A stretch of DNA of 5,379 bases from Bacteroidales bacterium (GTDB lineage Bacteria > Bacteroidota > Bacteroidia > Bacteroidales > PUMT01): the NCBI GenBank assembly GCA_007132365.1, contig SLOS01000141.1, forward strand, positions 1 to 5,379. The letters are read 5' to 3'. The position numbers and the translations under genes are program-made. The notes under the pieces are model-generated. The model worked only from the letters and a program-made list of their open reading frames with translations, was not told where the DNA came from and did no database searches. Positions 1-5,379 of this stretch are shown here, piece by piece. Positions within the stretch are counted from its first letter, which is position 1, and each line of letters opens with the position of its first letter.

Positions 1-1384
1 AGCCCCTGGCACCATATACAAGAACCAGCCGGTTATCAAACAGCCTCTGCTCATTATTGAAATAGATACCATGTTCAAGCGCATTTCTGGCCGACAACTC
101 TATGGTGGTTTCAGAGGCTCCCTCTATAGCGGCACTTATGATACCCGGATCGAGCATATGGTATATACTGCTTACCCCGAAAGAAAAAGTGTTATTGTCA
201 TTGAGCAAATATGAAAAACCGGTTTTAAGGTTAATGTTGTTTATTAATGACTGCCACCTGAAAGTGGCCGGACCGACATCGCCTGTGATATTGAACCGGT
301 AATTGCTGTAGTGCAATGAGAAGTTCCCGGAGAACCTGTCCGAGAAGATCCTGTTCCATCTAAGACTGCCGGTGGCATTGCCCCAGTCAAACCCGAAAAG
401 GTCGCTGAAAGCGGTCAGATCCTTACCATAATACCCTGATACAAAAATTCGGTTCCGGTCGTTTACCACATAATTCATTTTTGCGTTCAGGTCATAGAAA
501 AACAACCGGGTATCCCTCTGGTTTTCATCGGGCGAAAGCTTCAGAAACAGGTCCGCGTAGGTCCTCCGCCCTGCAACCAGAAAACTGCTCCTGCCCTGCT
601 GAACCGGACCCTCCACACTTACCCTGCTGGAAATAAGCCCTATGCCACCATTGACTTTATACTCGTCCATACTGCCGCTCTTCATTCCTATATCCAGAAC
701 TGACGACAATCTTCCCCCGTAAGAGGGATGTATGCCTCCCTTGTAAAGTTTCAGATCAGCAACAGCATCGGGATTGAAAACAGAAAAGAAATTAAAAAGG
801 TGTGAGGCATTAAATACAACCGCATCATCAAAAAGCACAAGGTTCTGGTCGGCATTACCCCCGCGTACAAAAAATCCGGTATTGCCGTCACCGGCGGACT
901 GCACCCCCGGTAAAAGCTGAACGGTACGCAACACATCAACCTCCCCAAGGAATGCCGGTACATTGCGTATTGTCTCCATGCTTACAGCTATGGCGCTCAT
1001 CTCAGCCTGCTCCACATTCCGGTCGGCTGCCCGTGCAGAAACAACAACTTCATCAAGGCGGACTGCTGAACCTGCAAGTTCCACATCAAGGCCGACATCC
1101 TGTTCAGAGCTTACCACTTTTTCCAGACTCTCATAACCCACAAAAGAAAAAACTATCCTGTATTCGCCACCTGGTAGTGGCAGCCTGTAAAACCCGTCTG
1201 AGCCGGTAACAACACCAAACTGGATATCGGGCACAAAAACGGTTGCGCCAACAAGTGTTTCACCGGTTTCAGCATCAGTAACAGTGCCGCTCACAACATA
1301 ACCCTGTGCAAAAGCTTCCGGCCGGATAACCAGGGCAAGGATGAAAAAGAATATTATGGCTGAGAGTGGCTTGATACGAAACAT
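1..1384 (-). CDS. TonB-dependent outer-membrane receptor with carboxypeptidase-regulatory-like N-terminal domain (partial, C-terminus off window)
   Basis: Reading the minus strand from ATG at 1384 gives an open frame of 461 codons that runs off the left edge, so only the N-terminal part of the receptor is present. Residues 1-26 form a signal peptide (basic start, hydrophobic core IIFFFILALVI, cleavage after AFA, mature end QGYVVSG). Residues ~28-117 are a carboxypeptidase-regulatory-like Ig-type domain: 'GTVTDAETGETLVGATV', then 'GSDGFYRL', ending with the typical 'LDEVVVSAR' linker. Residues ~125-235 are the plug, with 'FFVRGGNADQN', 'FSVFNPDAV', 'LYKGGIHPSYGGRLSSVLDI'. After ~240 the alternating pattern of outer-membrane beta strands starts. 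Such receptors import large substrates across the outer membrane using TonB/ExbBD energy; the substrate cannot be told from this part. Relatives are usually ~750-800 residues, so roughly 300 are missing here. No Shine-Dalgarno site is seen; the start is chosen because it gives an intact signal peptide. No partner lipoprotein gene is visible, but it could lie downstream, left of the window. Confidence 0.95.
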   Translation of the reverse strand, partial: MFRIKPLSAIIFFFILALVIRPEAFAQGYVVSGTVTDAETGETLVGATVFVPDIQFGVVTGSDGFYRLPLPGGEYRIVFSFVGYESLEKVVSSEQDVGLDVELAGSAVRLDEVVVSARAADRNVEQAEMSAIAVSMETIRNVPAFLGEVDVLRTVQLLPGVQSAGDGNTGFFVRGGNADQNLVLFDDAVVFNASHLFNFFSVFNPDAVADLKLYKGGIHPSYGGRLSSVLDIGMKSGSMDEYKVNGGIGLISSRVSVEGPVQQGRSSFLVAGRRTYADLFLKLSPDENQRDTRLFFYDLNAKMNYVVNDRNRIFVSGYYGKDLTAFSDLFGFDWGNATGSLRWNRIFSDRFSGNFSLHYSNYRFNITGDVGPATFRWQSLINNINLKTGFSYLLNDNNTFSFGVSSIYHMLDPGIISAAIEGASETTIELSARNALEHGIYFNNEQRLFDNRLVLVYGARG

Positions 1385-1446
1385 AAACTGTCTGAAAAAA
1401 AATCCGGAATATTTTACTACACTGGTAAACTGTTTTATCCGGTACT

Positions 1447-1460
1447 TTATTGCAAAATAT
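1447..1460. repeat. Copy 1 of 14-bp direct repeat TTATTGCAAAATAT
   Basis: An exact 14-bp match to 1740-1753, 293 bp apart in the same non-coding region. The core TGCAAAATAT recurs in reverse orientation at 1836-1845. This copy lies 63 bp upstream of the receptor start, a plausible position for a promoter element or regulator site. On the minus strand it reads ATATTTTGCA, which resembles a Bacteroidota -7 box with one base missing. Confidence 0.5.
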
Positions 1461-1591
1461 ATTACCATTAATAATAAACGGCAGGATAAATCAATTGTTC
1501 AGGCTTTTCAACTATTTATAATCAGTGAACCCTTTCCGGCAGCAAACAAAAGTTAAAAGTGTGGCTTTACCGGTAATTGATCCGGACGCCA

Positions 1592-1615
1592 ACCTGAAAA
1601 ATGTGCTTTTCAGGT
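1592..1615. repeat. Perfect 9-bp stem-loop in intergenic DNA
   Basis: ACCTGAAAA (1592-1600) and TTTTCAGGT (1607-1615) are exact reverse complements around the 6-base loop ATGTGC. There is no T-run after it on either strand, and it lies more than 200 bp upstream of both gene starts, so it does not look like a terminator of a known gene. It could be an operator for a dimeric regulator, part of a small RNA, or a remnant of a short repeat element; the 9-mer GCTTTACCG lies on both sides of it (1564-1572 and 1632-1640). Confidence 0.6.
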
Positions 1616-1739
1616 AATAAGGGAAAAACCAGCTTTACCGTTTCCGTGCCAATTATTTACTTATTTACCTGGACCAGGACAGTGCATCTACCATTGGTTT
1701 CAGATGTGTCAGAAGAAGAATTTTATCAAACTACCAGAG

Positions 1740-1753
1740 TTATTGCAAAATAT
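1740..1753. repeat. Copy 2 of 14-bp direct repeat TTATTGCAAAATAT
   Basis: Identical to 1447-1460. It sits about 160 bp upstream of the TPR gene start, on the other side of the stem-loop at 1592-1615. Placement of the two copies toward the two divergent genes would fit a shared regulator, which is inference only. Confidence 0.5.
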
Positions 1754-1835
1754 TCGTAACATTTTGCCTGCAATAACTGTAAAACTGTAAGTATTGGGTA
1801 ACCGGATCAAAATACAGGAACAATCCATAATCCTG

Positions 1836-1845
1836 ATATTTTGCA
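1836..1845. repeat. Inverted third copy of the 10-bp core (ATATTTTGCA)
   Basis: This is the reverse complement of the TGCAAAATAT core in the two 14-bp copies. It lies 68 bp upstream of the TPR gene, in the orientation in which its TATTTTG resembles a -7 promoter box reading toward that gene. The consensus TAnnTTTG needs one more base, and no clear -33 box is seen. Confidence 0.35.
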
Positions 1846-1913
1846 TTACATGTTCATATGGTTAGTCTGTAACCTTTTAACTTGAGTCTTTTAGAAAACT
1901 AATCTTTTTTATC

Positions 1914-2477
1914 ATGCCAACATTGATTTTAGTGGCCATTATCTGGATAATCATCTCAATAGGTGTAGCTTTTTGGGGTAAAAGCAGAAAGACCGGATTT
2001 CTGAAAACATTGATCATGTCATTAATTCTTTCTCCGGTAACCGGCCTTATCATTGTCCTTCTGTCATACAGGAGAACGAATGCCGGAGGGAATATGCCGG
2101 AGGCGGATGAATATATCGAGAAAGGGGTTTCAAGTTTTAACCTCGGGAGATTCAATGAAGCTATTGAATATTTCAATAAGGTAATAAAACTTAATCCCTG
2201 CAATGCATCTGCATATTATAACCGGGGAAGTGTAAAATATGAATGTGGCGACACTGTAGAGGCTATTGTCGATTTTAACAGGGCGATTGAGATAAACCCG
2301 GCCGATTCTAGAGCCTATCTTAACAGAGGCCGCTCAAGACTTGTGTTATTAGGTAATGACAATGAAGCAATATCCGATTTTAAAAAGGCCGCGGAACTGG
2401 GCAACAAGGAAGCACTGAAAATAATAATTGGAATGGGTATCGAACCAGCCGGGGTCAGTCATTCATCAGCACCCTGA
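1914..2477 (+). CDS. Small membrane-anchored tetratricopeptide-repeat (TPR) protein
   Basis: The gene encodes 187 residues. Two hydrophobic segments lie at the N-terminus (about 3-20, LILVAIIWIIISIGVAF, and about 30-51, ending GLIIVLLSY). They are separated by a short basic stretch, GKSRKTG, that should stay in the cytoplasm, so both ends probably face away from it or the pair forms a re-entrant hairpin; topology is not settled. From residue 62 there are three TPR units: about 62-95 ('GRFNEAIEYFNKVIKLNP'), 96-129 ('GDTVEAIVDFNRAIEINP') and 130-164 ('GNDNEAISDFKKAAELG', with one extra residue). TPR units are protein-binding scaffolds; no enzymatic domain is present and the partner is unknown. 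The ending 'KKAAELGNKEA' is common in short Bacteroidota TPR proteins. The ATG at 1914 lacks a Shine-Dalgarno site, as is usual in this phylum. The gene stands alone: the receptor is divergent and the tRNA is convergent. Confidence 0.9.
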   Translation: MPTLILVAIIWIIISIGVAFWGKSRKTGFLKTLIMSLILSPVTGLIIVLLSYRRTNAGGNMPEADEYIEKGVSSFNLGRFNEAIEYFNKVIKLNPCNASAYYNRGSVKYECGDTVEAIVDFNRAIEINPADSRAYLNRGRSRLVLLGNDNEAISDFKKAAELGNKEALKIIIGMGIEPAGVSHSSAP

Positions 2478-2506
2478 ACCACAAAACAGGGAATACCCCA
2501 ATAATT

Positions 2507-2536
2507 AAGACAACTGCCAAATCAGCAGGTTGTCTT
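2507..2536. terminator. Hairpin between convergent TPR and tRNA-Pro genes, probable bidirectional terminator
   Basis: AAGACAACTGC (2507-2517) pairs with GCAGGTTGTCTT (2525-2536), an 11-bp stem with one bulged G and a 7-base loop. It lies 30 bp after the TPR stop and 7 bp from the 3' end of the tRNA, as expected for a terminator serving both. The following T-tract is poor on the plus strand (GTATTGT) and modest on the minus strand (AATTATT), so the efficiency is uncertain. Confidence 0.5.
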
Positions 2537-2542
2537 GTATTG

Positions 2543-2615
2543 TCGGGGTGAGAGGACTTGAACCTCCGGCCTCGTCGTCCCGAACGACGCGCGCTGCCAA
2601 CTGCGCCACACCCCG
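2543..2615 (-). tRNA. tRNA-Pro, anticodon CGG
   Basis: The minus strand folds into a complete 73-nt cloverleaf. The acceptor stem is CGGGGTG with CACCCCG, discriminator A. The D arm is GCGC-AGTTGGCA-GCGC, the anticodon arm is CGTCG-TTCGGGA-CGACG, the variable loop is AGGCC, and the T arm is GGAGG-TTCAAGT-CCTCT. The loop puts CGG at positions 34-36, so it reads CCG (proline). The C1-G72 acceptor pair and the G35-G36 anticodon bases are known identity features of bacterial tRNA-Pro. The 3' CCA is not encoded (the next bases are CAA), so it must be added by the CCA-adding enzyme. It lies 112 bp downstream of the RNA methyltransferase gene on the same strand; no separate promoter is clear, so co-transcription and processing are possible. 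Confidence 0.97.
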
Positions 2616-2727
2616 TCGCAATTTTATTCGGGCCCCTGTTCCCTCAGGTTATTCACATGAACCGACCCAACAGGACCTGAATCCAAAATGTCTGCAAATT
2701 TATAAAATAAAGCTCAATAACGTGCAA

Positions 2728-3573
2728 TCAGAACCGGGTAATTTCGCGCTGCCTGATCGCCTCGTAAATTATTATAGATGCAGCCGCTGAGACATTCAGT
2801 GAATCTACCTTCCCGAACATGGGGATTATGATATTTGCATCGGAATTATCCTCCCATATGGCTGAAACACCTGTTGCTTCAGTACCGGCAATAATAGCTG
2901 AAGGGCCTCTGTAGTCGATAAGGTGATAAGGTGTGGAAGCAGTCAGGGCAGTGGTGTATATTTTTATGTTCATGTCCTTCAGCCAGGTTATGGCCTCTTT
3001 CGAGGAACAACAGACAATCTGAACGGTAAATAGCGTTCCGAGACTGGACCTTACAACATTCGGATTGAATATATCAGTACCGCTGTCACACACCAGCACA
3101 GCATTAACTCCGGCTGCATCAGCAGTGCGGAGTATTGCGCCAAGGTTTCCGGGCTTTTCAACTGATTCTACCACTAATACAAGGGGGTTGCCGCACTGGT
3201 TCAGATCACTGAAAGAAAGCCTTTCCTGCCGGGCAACAGCCAGCAGTCCGTCCGCCCCCTCACGGTACACAAGCTTTCTGAAAACTTCCCTGCTCGTTTC
3301 CAGTATCTGTACCTGGCCTGTCAAAATATCAATTACATCCTTAGCCCCGGAATAGATTTCAGGGTCACCGGAGTGACCGCCGGCAGTTCCATTTTCAATA
3401 ATTGACGGACAGACAAAAAGTGTGTGAAACTGGTAACCTGATAGCATGGCAAGCCTGATCTCCCTGATGCCTTCTATCAGAAACAACCCTTCCTTCTTCC
3501 GCACAGAGGCTTTCTGCAGGGAAACGGCAAATTTGATTTTTGGATTTTGCAGACTGGCAATCCTGATACTCAT
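2728..3573 (-). CDS. TrmH/SpoU-family RNA 2'-O-methyltransferase
   Basis: The protein has 281 residues, the usual length for a TrmH-family enzyme with an N-terminal substrate-binding domain. Residues ~1-115 match that domain ('NPKIK' near the start, 'FLIEGIREIRLAM' at 31-43). Residues ~130-280 are the SPOUT (trefoil-knot) catalytic domain with all three motifs: motif 1 'VEKPGNLGAILRTADAAG' (N143, catalytic R149), motif 2 'IIAGTEATGVS' (E232) and motif 3 'IPMFGKVDSLNVSAAASI' (S258-L259-N260, S262). Such enzymes use S-adenosylmethionine to methylate a ribose 2'-OH in rRNA or tRNA. Which nucleotide is modified cannot be read from sequence; the layout is closer to the rRNA-type (RlmB/TsnR-like) group than to TrmL. 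The start ATG is preceded by an A-rich AAAGAAA. The gene lies upstream of tRNA-Pro on the same strand and is divergent from the eRF1-like gene. The enzyme class is certain; the substrate is not. Confidence 0.93.
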   Translation of the reverse strand: MSIRIASLQNPKIKFAVSLQKASVRKKEGLFLIEGIREIRLAMLSGYQFHTLFVCPSIIENGTAGGHSGDPEIYSGAKDVIDILTGQVQILETSREVFRKLVYREGADGLLAVARQERLSFSDLNQCGNPLVLVVESVEKPGNLGAILRTADAAGVNAVLVCDSGTDIFNPNVVRSSLGTLFTVQIVCCSSKEAITWLKDMNIKIYTTALTASTPYHLIDYRGPSAIIAGTEATGVSAIWEDNSDANIIIPMFGKVDSLNVSAAASIIIYEAIRQREITRF

Positions 3574-3804
3574 GATTTCTTTGACTGAACATGAAAGTTA
3601 AAAAAAAACTGTCAATATGGGCATTATCAGGCTTAAATTTATATCCAGATTTTTTTGACCCTCTTAAATAATTTACATAATTTTATGCTTAATTTTCTTA
3701 ATACATGCCACCTGTCCATTTTGCCTATGCGAAATGGTTCGTTTTTTTTGGAAATACAGGATATACAGGAAGATATTCAGTTGCATAACTAAAAAAGAAC
3801 CCCC
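3574..3804. promoter_or_regulatory. AT-rich divergent control region of the methyltransferase and eRF1-like genes
   Basis: This 231-bp non-coding stretch lies between two divergent starts and must contain both promoters unless transcription enters from elsewhere. It holds homopolymer tracts (9 A at 3600-3608; 8 T at 3742-3749) and a very AT-rich block at about 3663-3700. Toward the methyltransferase, TAAATTTA near 3636-3643 (minus strand) is one base off the Bacteroidota -7 box TAnnTTTG. Toward the plus-strand gene, TTTG at 3747-3750 could be a -33 box, but no good -7 box follows. A 7-mer ATACAGG is repeated at 3754-3760 and 3763-3769. None of these is strong enough to name a promoter. Confidence 0.4.
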
Positions 3805-4872
3805 ATGGAAAGAGGGCTGTTTAAGATTATCAAGAACCAGACTAATTATCCGAATGTCTCAATCCTGTTGACTACTCACAAGACAGCACCCGACAACAAC
3901 CAGGATGCAAAAATTCTTAAAAATTTGCTGAAAGAAGCCGAACGAAGATTATTGGCTGAATTTAAGAAAAGAGAGATCAGAAAGTTGATTGAAAAGTTAA
4001 ACAAAACGGTCAGGTCAATAGATATAAGGCATAATCTTGATGGATTGGCAATTTTTGTCAATAACAATTTTGAAAAAGTGGTTCGCCTGCCTTTCCCCGT
4101 CAGGGAGAGGGTAATAATTGATGAGTACTTTGCCACGCGCGACCTGATCAGGGCCATAAACAGGGGTGTCAACTATTACACCCTCTCTGTCAGTGCCGGG
4201 TTTGTAAGGCTTTTCGAAGTACACAGGGACAAATTTTCCGAAATTACCGAAGGAGGATTCCCTTTTGCAAATCCGTTTCCGCGGGGGACAAACCTGGAAG
4301 AGTCAACATCCTGGAAAGAGGCCAGGCTAAAGGAATTTTTCAATATGGTTGACAAATCAATTGTGCAGATTCAAAACCAGCACCCTATGAAAATGGTAAT
4401 CGCCGGTGTGGAAAGGAATATCGCCCTTTACAGGGAAGTATCGGCCTTGACAGGCAGGATTATGTTAACCATTGAAGGGAATTATGACAATGCATCCCCC
4501 CACGACCTTGCAGCAATAATATGGCCCGAAGTAAAAAATAAAATGGCCGGGAAAAGAAGGCAGGTGATCAAAAAACTTGATGAGGCTATAGGCCGGGAAA
4601 AGCTGGTAACCGGAATTGAAGAAGTCTGGAAGCTTTCGAGGCAGAACAGGGGTGAATTACTGGTTGTTGAAGAAGACTTCCAGCAGGCGGCCCAAATAAG
4701 CAGTAATGGAAACTCCCTCACCCTGATAAACGACCCGGGAATACCCGGGTCTACCGATGACCTGGTTGATGAGATTGCAGAGAAGGTTGTCTCAACAGGA
4801 GGGCGGGTTGTTTTCGCTGAAAACGGTTCGCTGGGAAAATACAACAGGATTGCAATGATTCTTAAATACTGA
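3805..4872 (+). CDS. Bacterial eRF1/Pelota-like protein (baeRF group), candidate Balon-type ribosome hibernation factor
   Basis: The 355-residue protein matches the bacterial archaeo-eukaryotic release factor (baeRF) group; the closest fit from memory is family 3. Residues ~1-115 are an eRF1-N-like region with a lysine-rich helix at ~36-70 and 'LAIFVNNN', 'LPFPVRERVIIDEYFATRDLIRAINR'. Residues ~122-255 form the RNase H-like middle domain ('YYTLSVSAGFVRLFEV', 'FFNMVDKSI', 'MVIAGVERNIALYREV', 'IEGNYDNASPHDLAAIIWPEV'). Residues ~256-355 form the L7Ae-like C-terminal domain ('GIEEVWKLSRQNRGELLVVEEDF', then 'LVDEIAEKVVSTGGRVVFA' and the terminal 'NRIAMILKY', like the 'GGIAAILRY' end of Pelota/eRF1). 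There is no GGQ and no NIKS, so it should not release peptides at stop codons. Balon, an eRF1 homologue found in a hibernating cold-adapted bacterium, occupies the ribosomal A site with EF-Tu; the same role is an inference here. The upstream site is A-rich (AAAAAAGA). Family membership is firm; the function is unproven. Confidence 0.85.
   Translation: MERGLFKIIKNQTNYPNVSILLTTHKTAPDNNQDAKILKNLLKEAERRLLAEFKKREIRKLIEKLNKTVRSIDIRHNLDGLAIFVNNNFEKVVRLPFPVRERVIIDEYFATRDLIRAINRGVNYYTLSVSAGFVRLFEVHRDKFSEITEGGFPFANPFPRGTNLEESTSWKEARLKEFFNMVDKSIVQIQNQHPMKMVIAGVERNIALYREVSALTGRIMLTIEGNYDNASPHDLAAIIWPEVKNKMAGKRRQVIKKLDEAIGREKLVTGIEEVWKLSRQNRGELLVVEEDFQQAAQISSNGNSLTLINDPGIPGSTDDLVDEIAEKVVSTGGRVVFAENGSLGKYNRIAMILKY
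4732..4751. repeat. Perfect 8-bp GC-rich inverted repeat inside the eRF1-like gene
   Basis: GACCCGGG (4732-4739) and CCCGGGTC (4744-4751) are exact reverse complements around AATA. They encode the D-P-G-I-P-G-S stretch at residues 310-316, just before the last conserved block of the C-terminal domain, which is probably a variable surface loop. The mRNA can form a compact hairpin there. It may follow simply from the two Pro-Gly codon pairs, or act as an mRNA structure; it lies about 120 bases before the stop codon. Confidence 0.6.
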
Positions 4873-4877
4873 ATGAT

Positions 4878-5333
4878 TTATTCCCGGAGGGCTCTTTCGC
4901 GCTTCCATTCGGTCGACCTGCCAAGCCAGCGCATTCCAAGTACAAATCCTCTTATTTTCAGAGTATTGTGCCCATCAAGCGACATGTAACAGTCATAAGT
5001 CCTGCCGTTATCGGGATCATATATCCGTCCCTTTTCCCATTCCTGTTTGGAAGCATTGTATGAAAAGCCGGTCAGTATCTCAAGTCCGAGAAGCGGACGA
5101 TTCCTGAGTGAACGATCAGGGTTTTCATCATCAACTTTGGGTGTGCCATCGTCTTCAAGAGGCTCTTCAAGCCAGACAATCTTGCCGTTATACTGGCTGC
5201 CCGCAACCCGGTATATTTCAATTTGTGCATTGCCGTCTTCATTCAGCCAGAAACCGGCAACCCGGTCAGCCTGTGCCAGTAAAGTATAGGAAGCAAGGAA
5301 CATAATACAGATAAAAGCTGTCAAATTTCTCAT
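4878..5333 (-). CDS. Secreted DUF2147 protein
   Basis: The protein has 151 residues when started at the ATG at 5333. Residues 1-20 are a signal peptide (MRNLTAFICIMFLASYTLLA, cleavage near LLAQA-D), so the protein is exported, probably to the periplasm. The mature part is a single DUF2147 domain: 'VAGFWLNEDGNAQIEIYR' at the start, 'YNGKIVWLEEP', 'DDENPDRSLRNRPLLGLEIL', 'GRIYDPDNGRTYDCYMSL', 'TLKIRGFVLGMRWLGRSTEW' at the end. The length is typical of the family. DUF2147 proteins are small beta-rich exported proteins of unknown biochemical role, widespread in Bacteroidota and Proteobacteria. A longer reading could begin two codons earlier at a TTG (5339), but the ATG gives a normal signal peptide. 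The gene is convergent with the eRF1-like gene, with only 5 bp between the stops. Only 46 bp of upstream sequence is in the window and no promoter is recognised there. Confidence 0.92.
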   Translation of the reverse strand: MRNLTAFICIMFLASYTLLAQADRVAGFWLNEDGNAQIEIYRVAGSQYNGKIVWLEEPLEDDGTPKVDDENPDRSLRNRPLLGLEILTGFSYNASKQEWEKGRIYDPDNGRTYDCYMSLDGHNTLKIRGFVLGMRWLGRSTEWKRERALRE

Positions 5334-5379
5334 CAGCAATAATTTTATGTTAGATAATCGGTGTAATGCATCTTCAATA

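Larger units (their letters stand above)
1385..1913. other. 529-bp non-coding region between divergent receptor and TPR genes
   Basis: This stretch separates two divergently transcribed genes and should hold both promoters. No credible coding sequence is seen in it. It contains a 9-bp perfect stem-loop (1592-1615) flanked by the 9-mer GCTTTACCG at 1564-1572 and 1632-1640, a 14-bp direct repeat (1447-1460 and 1740-1753) whose 10-bp core recurs inverted at 1836-1845, the 10-bp palindrome TTACCGGTAA at 1567-1576, and a weak imperfect hairpin at 1685-1706. I looked for the Bacteroidota promoter pattern (TTTG/TTG about 20 bp before TAnnTTTG). The nearest -7 lookalikes are the ATATTTTGCA motifs, and none has a convincing upstream box at the right spacing, so no promoter is called. 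Confidence 0.6.

Noticed and set aside
952..1209. Plus-strand open frame of 85 codons
   Set aside because: It lies antisense within the well-supported receptor gene, and its translation has low complexity and no recognisable domain.
1341..1556. Plus-strand open frame of 71 codons beginning in the receptor signal-peptide region
   Set aside because: It starts antisense to the receptor N-terminus and runs into AT-rich DNA. It has no domain or ribosome-binding site, and the receptor frame there is clear.
1877..2203. Minus-strand open frame of 108 codons
   Set aside because: It is the opposite strand of the TPR gene, whose repeats are unmistakable; this frame shows no family signature.
2635..2674. 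Inverted repeat CCTGTT/AACAGG between the methyltransferase and the tRNA, considered as a terminator
   Set aside because: Only 6 bp pair across a 28-base interior with no T-run; it is too weak to call.
2530..2790. Plus-strand open frame of 86 codons across the tRNA
   Set aside because: It covers the complement of tRNA-Pro and the tail of the methyltransferase gene. Its 'GVRGLEPPASSSRTTRA'-type translation is the familiar false protein read from a tRNA complement.
4482..4844. Minus-strand open frame of 120 codons
   Set aside because: It is antisense to the conserved C-terminal domain of the eRF1-like gene and is serine-rich without a recognisable fold.
3805..4872. A functional class I peptide-release factor
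   Set aside because: No GGQ motif, no NIKS or YxCxxxF motif, and bacteria use unrelated RF1/RF2; homology to eRF1 does not imply release activity here.
5334..5339. TTG start two codons upstream of the DUF2147 ATG
   Set aside because: The ATG at 5333 already gives a normal signal peptide and is the more common start codon.

Overview
The window looks like chromosomal DNA from a Bacteroidota bacterium. The evidence is a SusC/RagA-style TonB-dependent receptor carrying an N-terminal carboxypeptidase-regulatory-like domain that ends in 'LDEVVVSAR', A-rich or absent Shine-Dalgarno sites before every start, and AT-rich intergenic DNA between genes of moderate GC. I see no insertion sequence, integrase, phage gene or CRISPR array.

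Layout from left to right. Positions 1-1384 (minus) hold the first ~461 residues of a TonB-dependent outer-membrane receptor whose C-terminal barrel runs off the left edge. A 529-bp intergenic stretch follows, with a clear stem-loop and a recurring 10-bp AT-rich motif. Positions 1914-2477 (plus) encode a small membrane-anchored TPR protein. A hairpin that probably ends transcription separates it from a convergent tRNA-Pro(CGG) gene (minus). Upstream of the tRNA on the same strand is a complete TrmH/SpoU-family RNA 2'-O-methyltransferase gene (2728-3573, minus).

A 231-bp divergent intergenic region leads to the most interesting gene, 3805-4872 (plus). It encodes a 355-residue bacterial homologue of archaeo-eukaryotic release factor 1/Pelota (the 'baeRF' group). 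It lacks the GGQ and NIKS motifs of a true release factor and resembles the group that includes the recently described ribosome hibernation factor Balon. Its stop codon lies 5 bp from the stop codon of a convergent secreted DUF2147 protein (4878-5333, minus).

The genes do not form one operon. A translation theme runs through the middle (tRNA-Pro, RNA methyltransferase, eRF1/Balon-like protein), but the methyltransferase and the eRF1-like gene are divergent and may share only a control region. The flanking genes (receptor, TPR membrane protein, DUF2147) belong to the cell envelope or are of unknown role.
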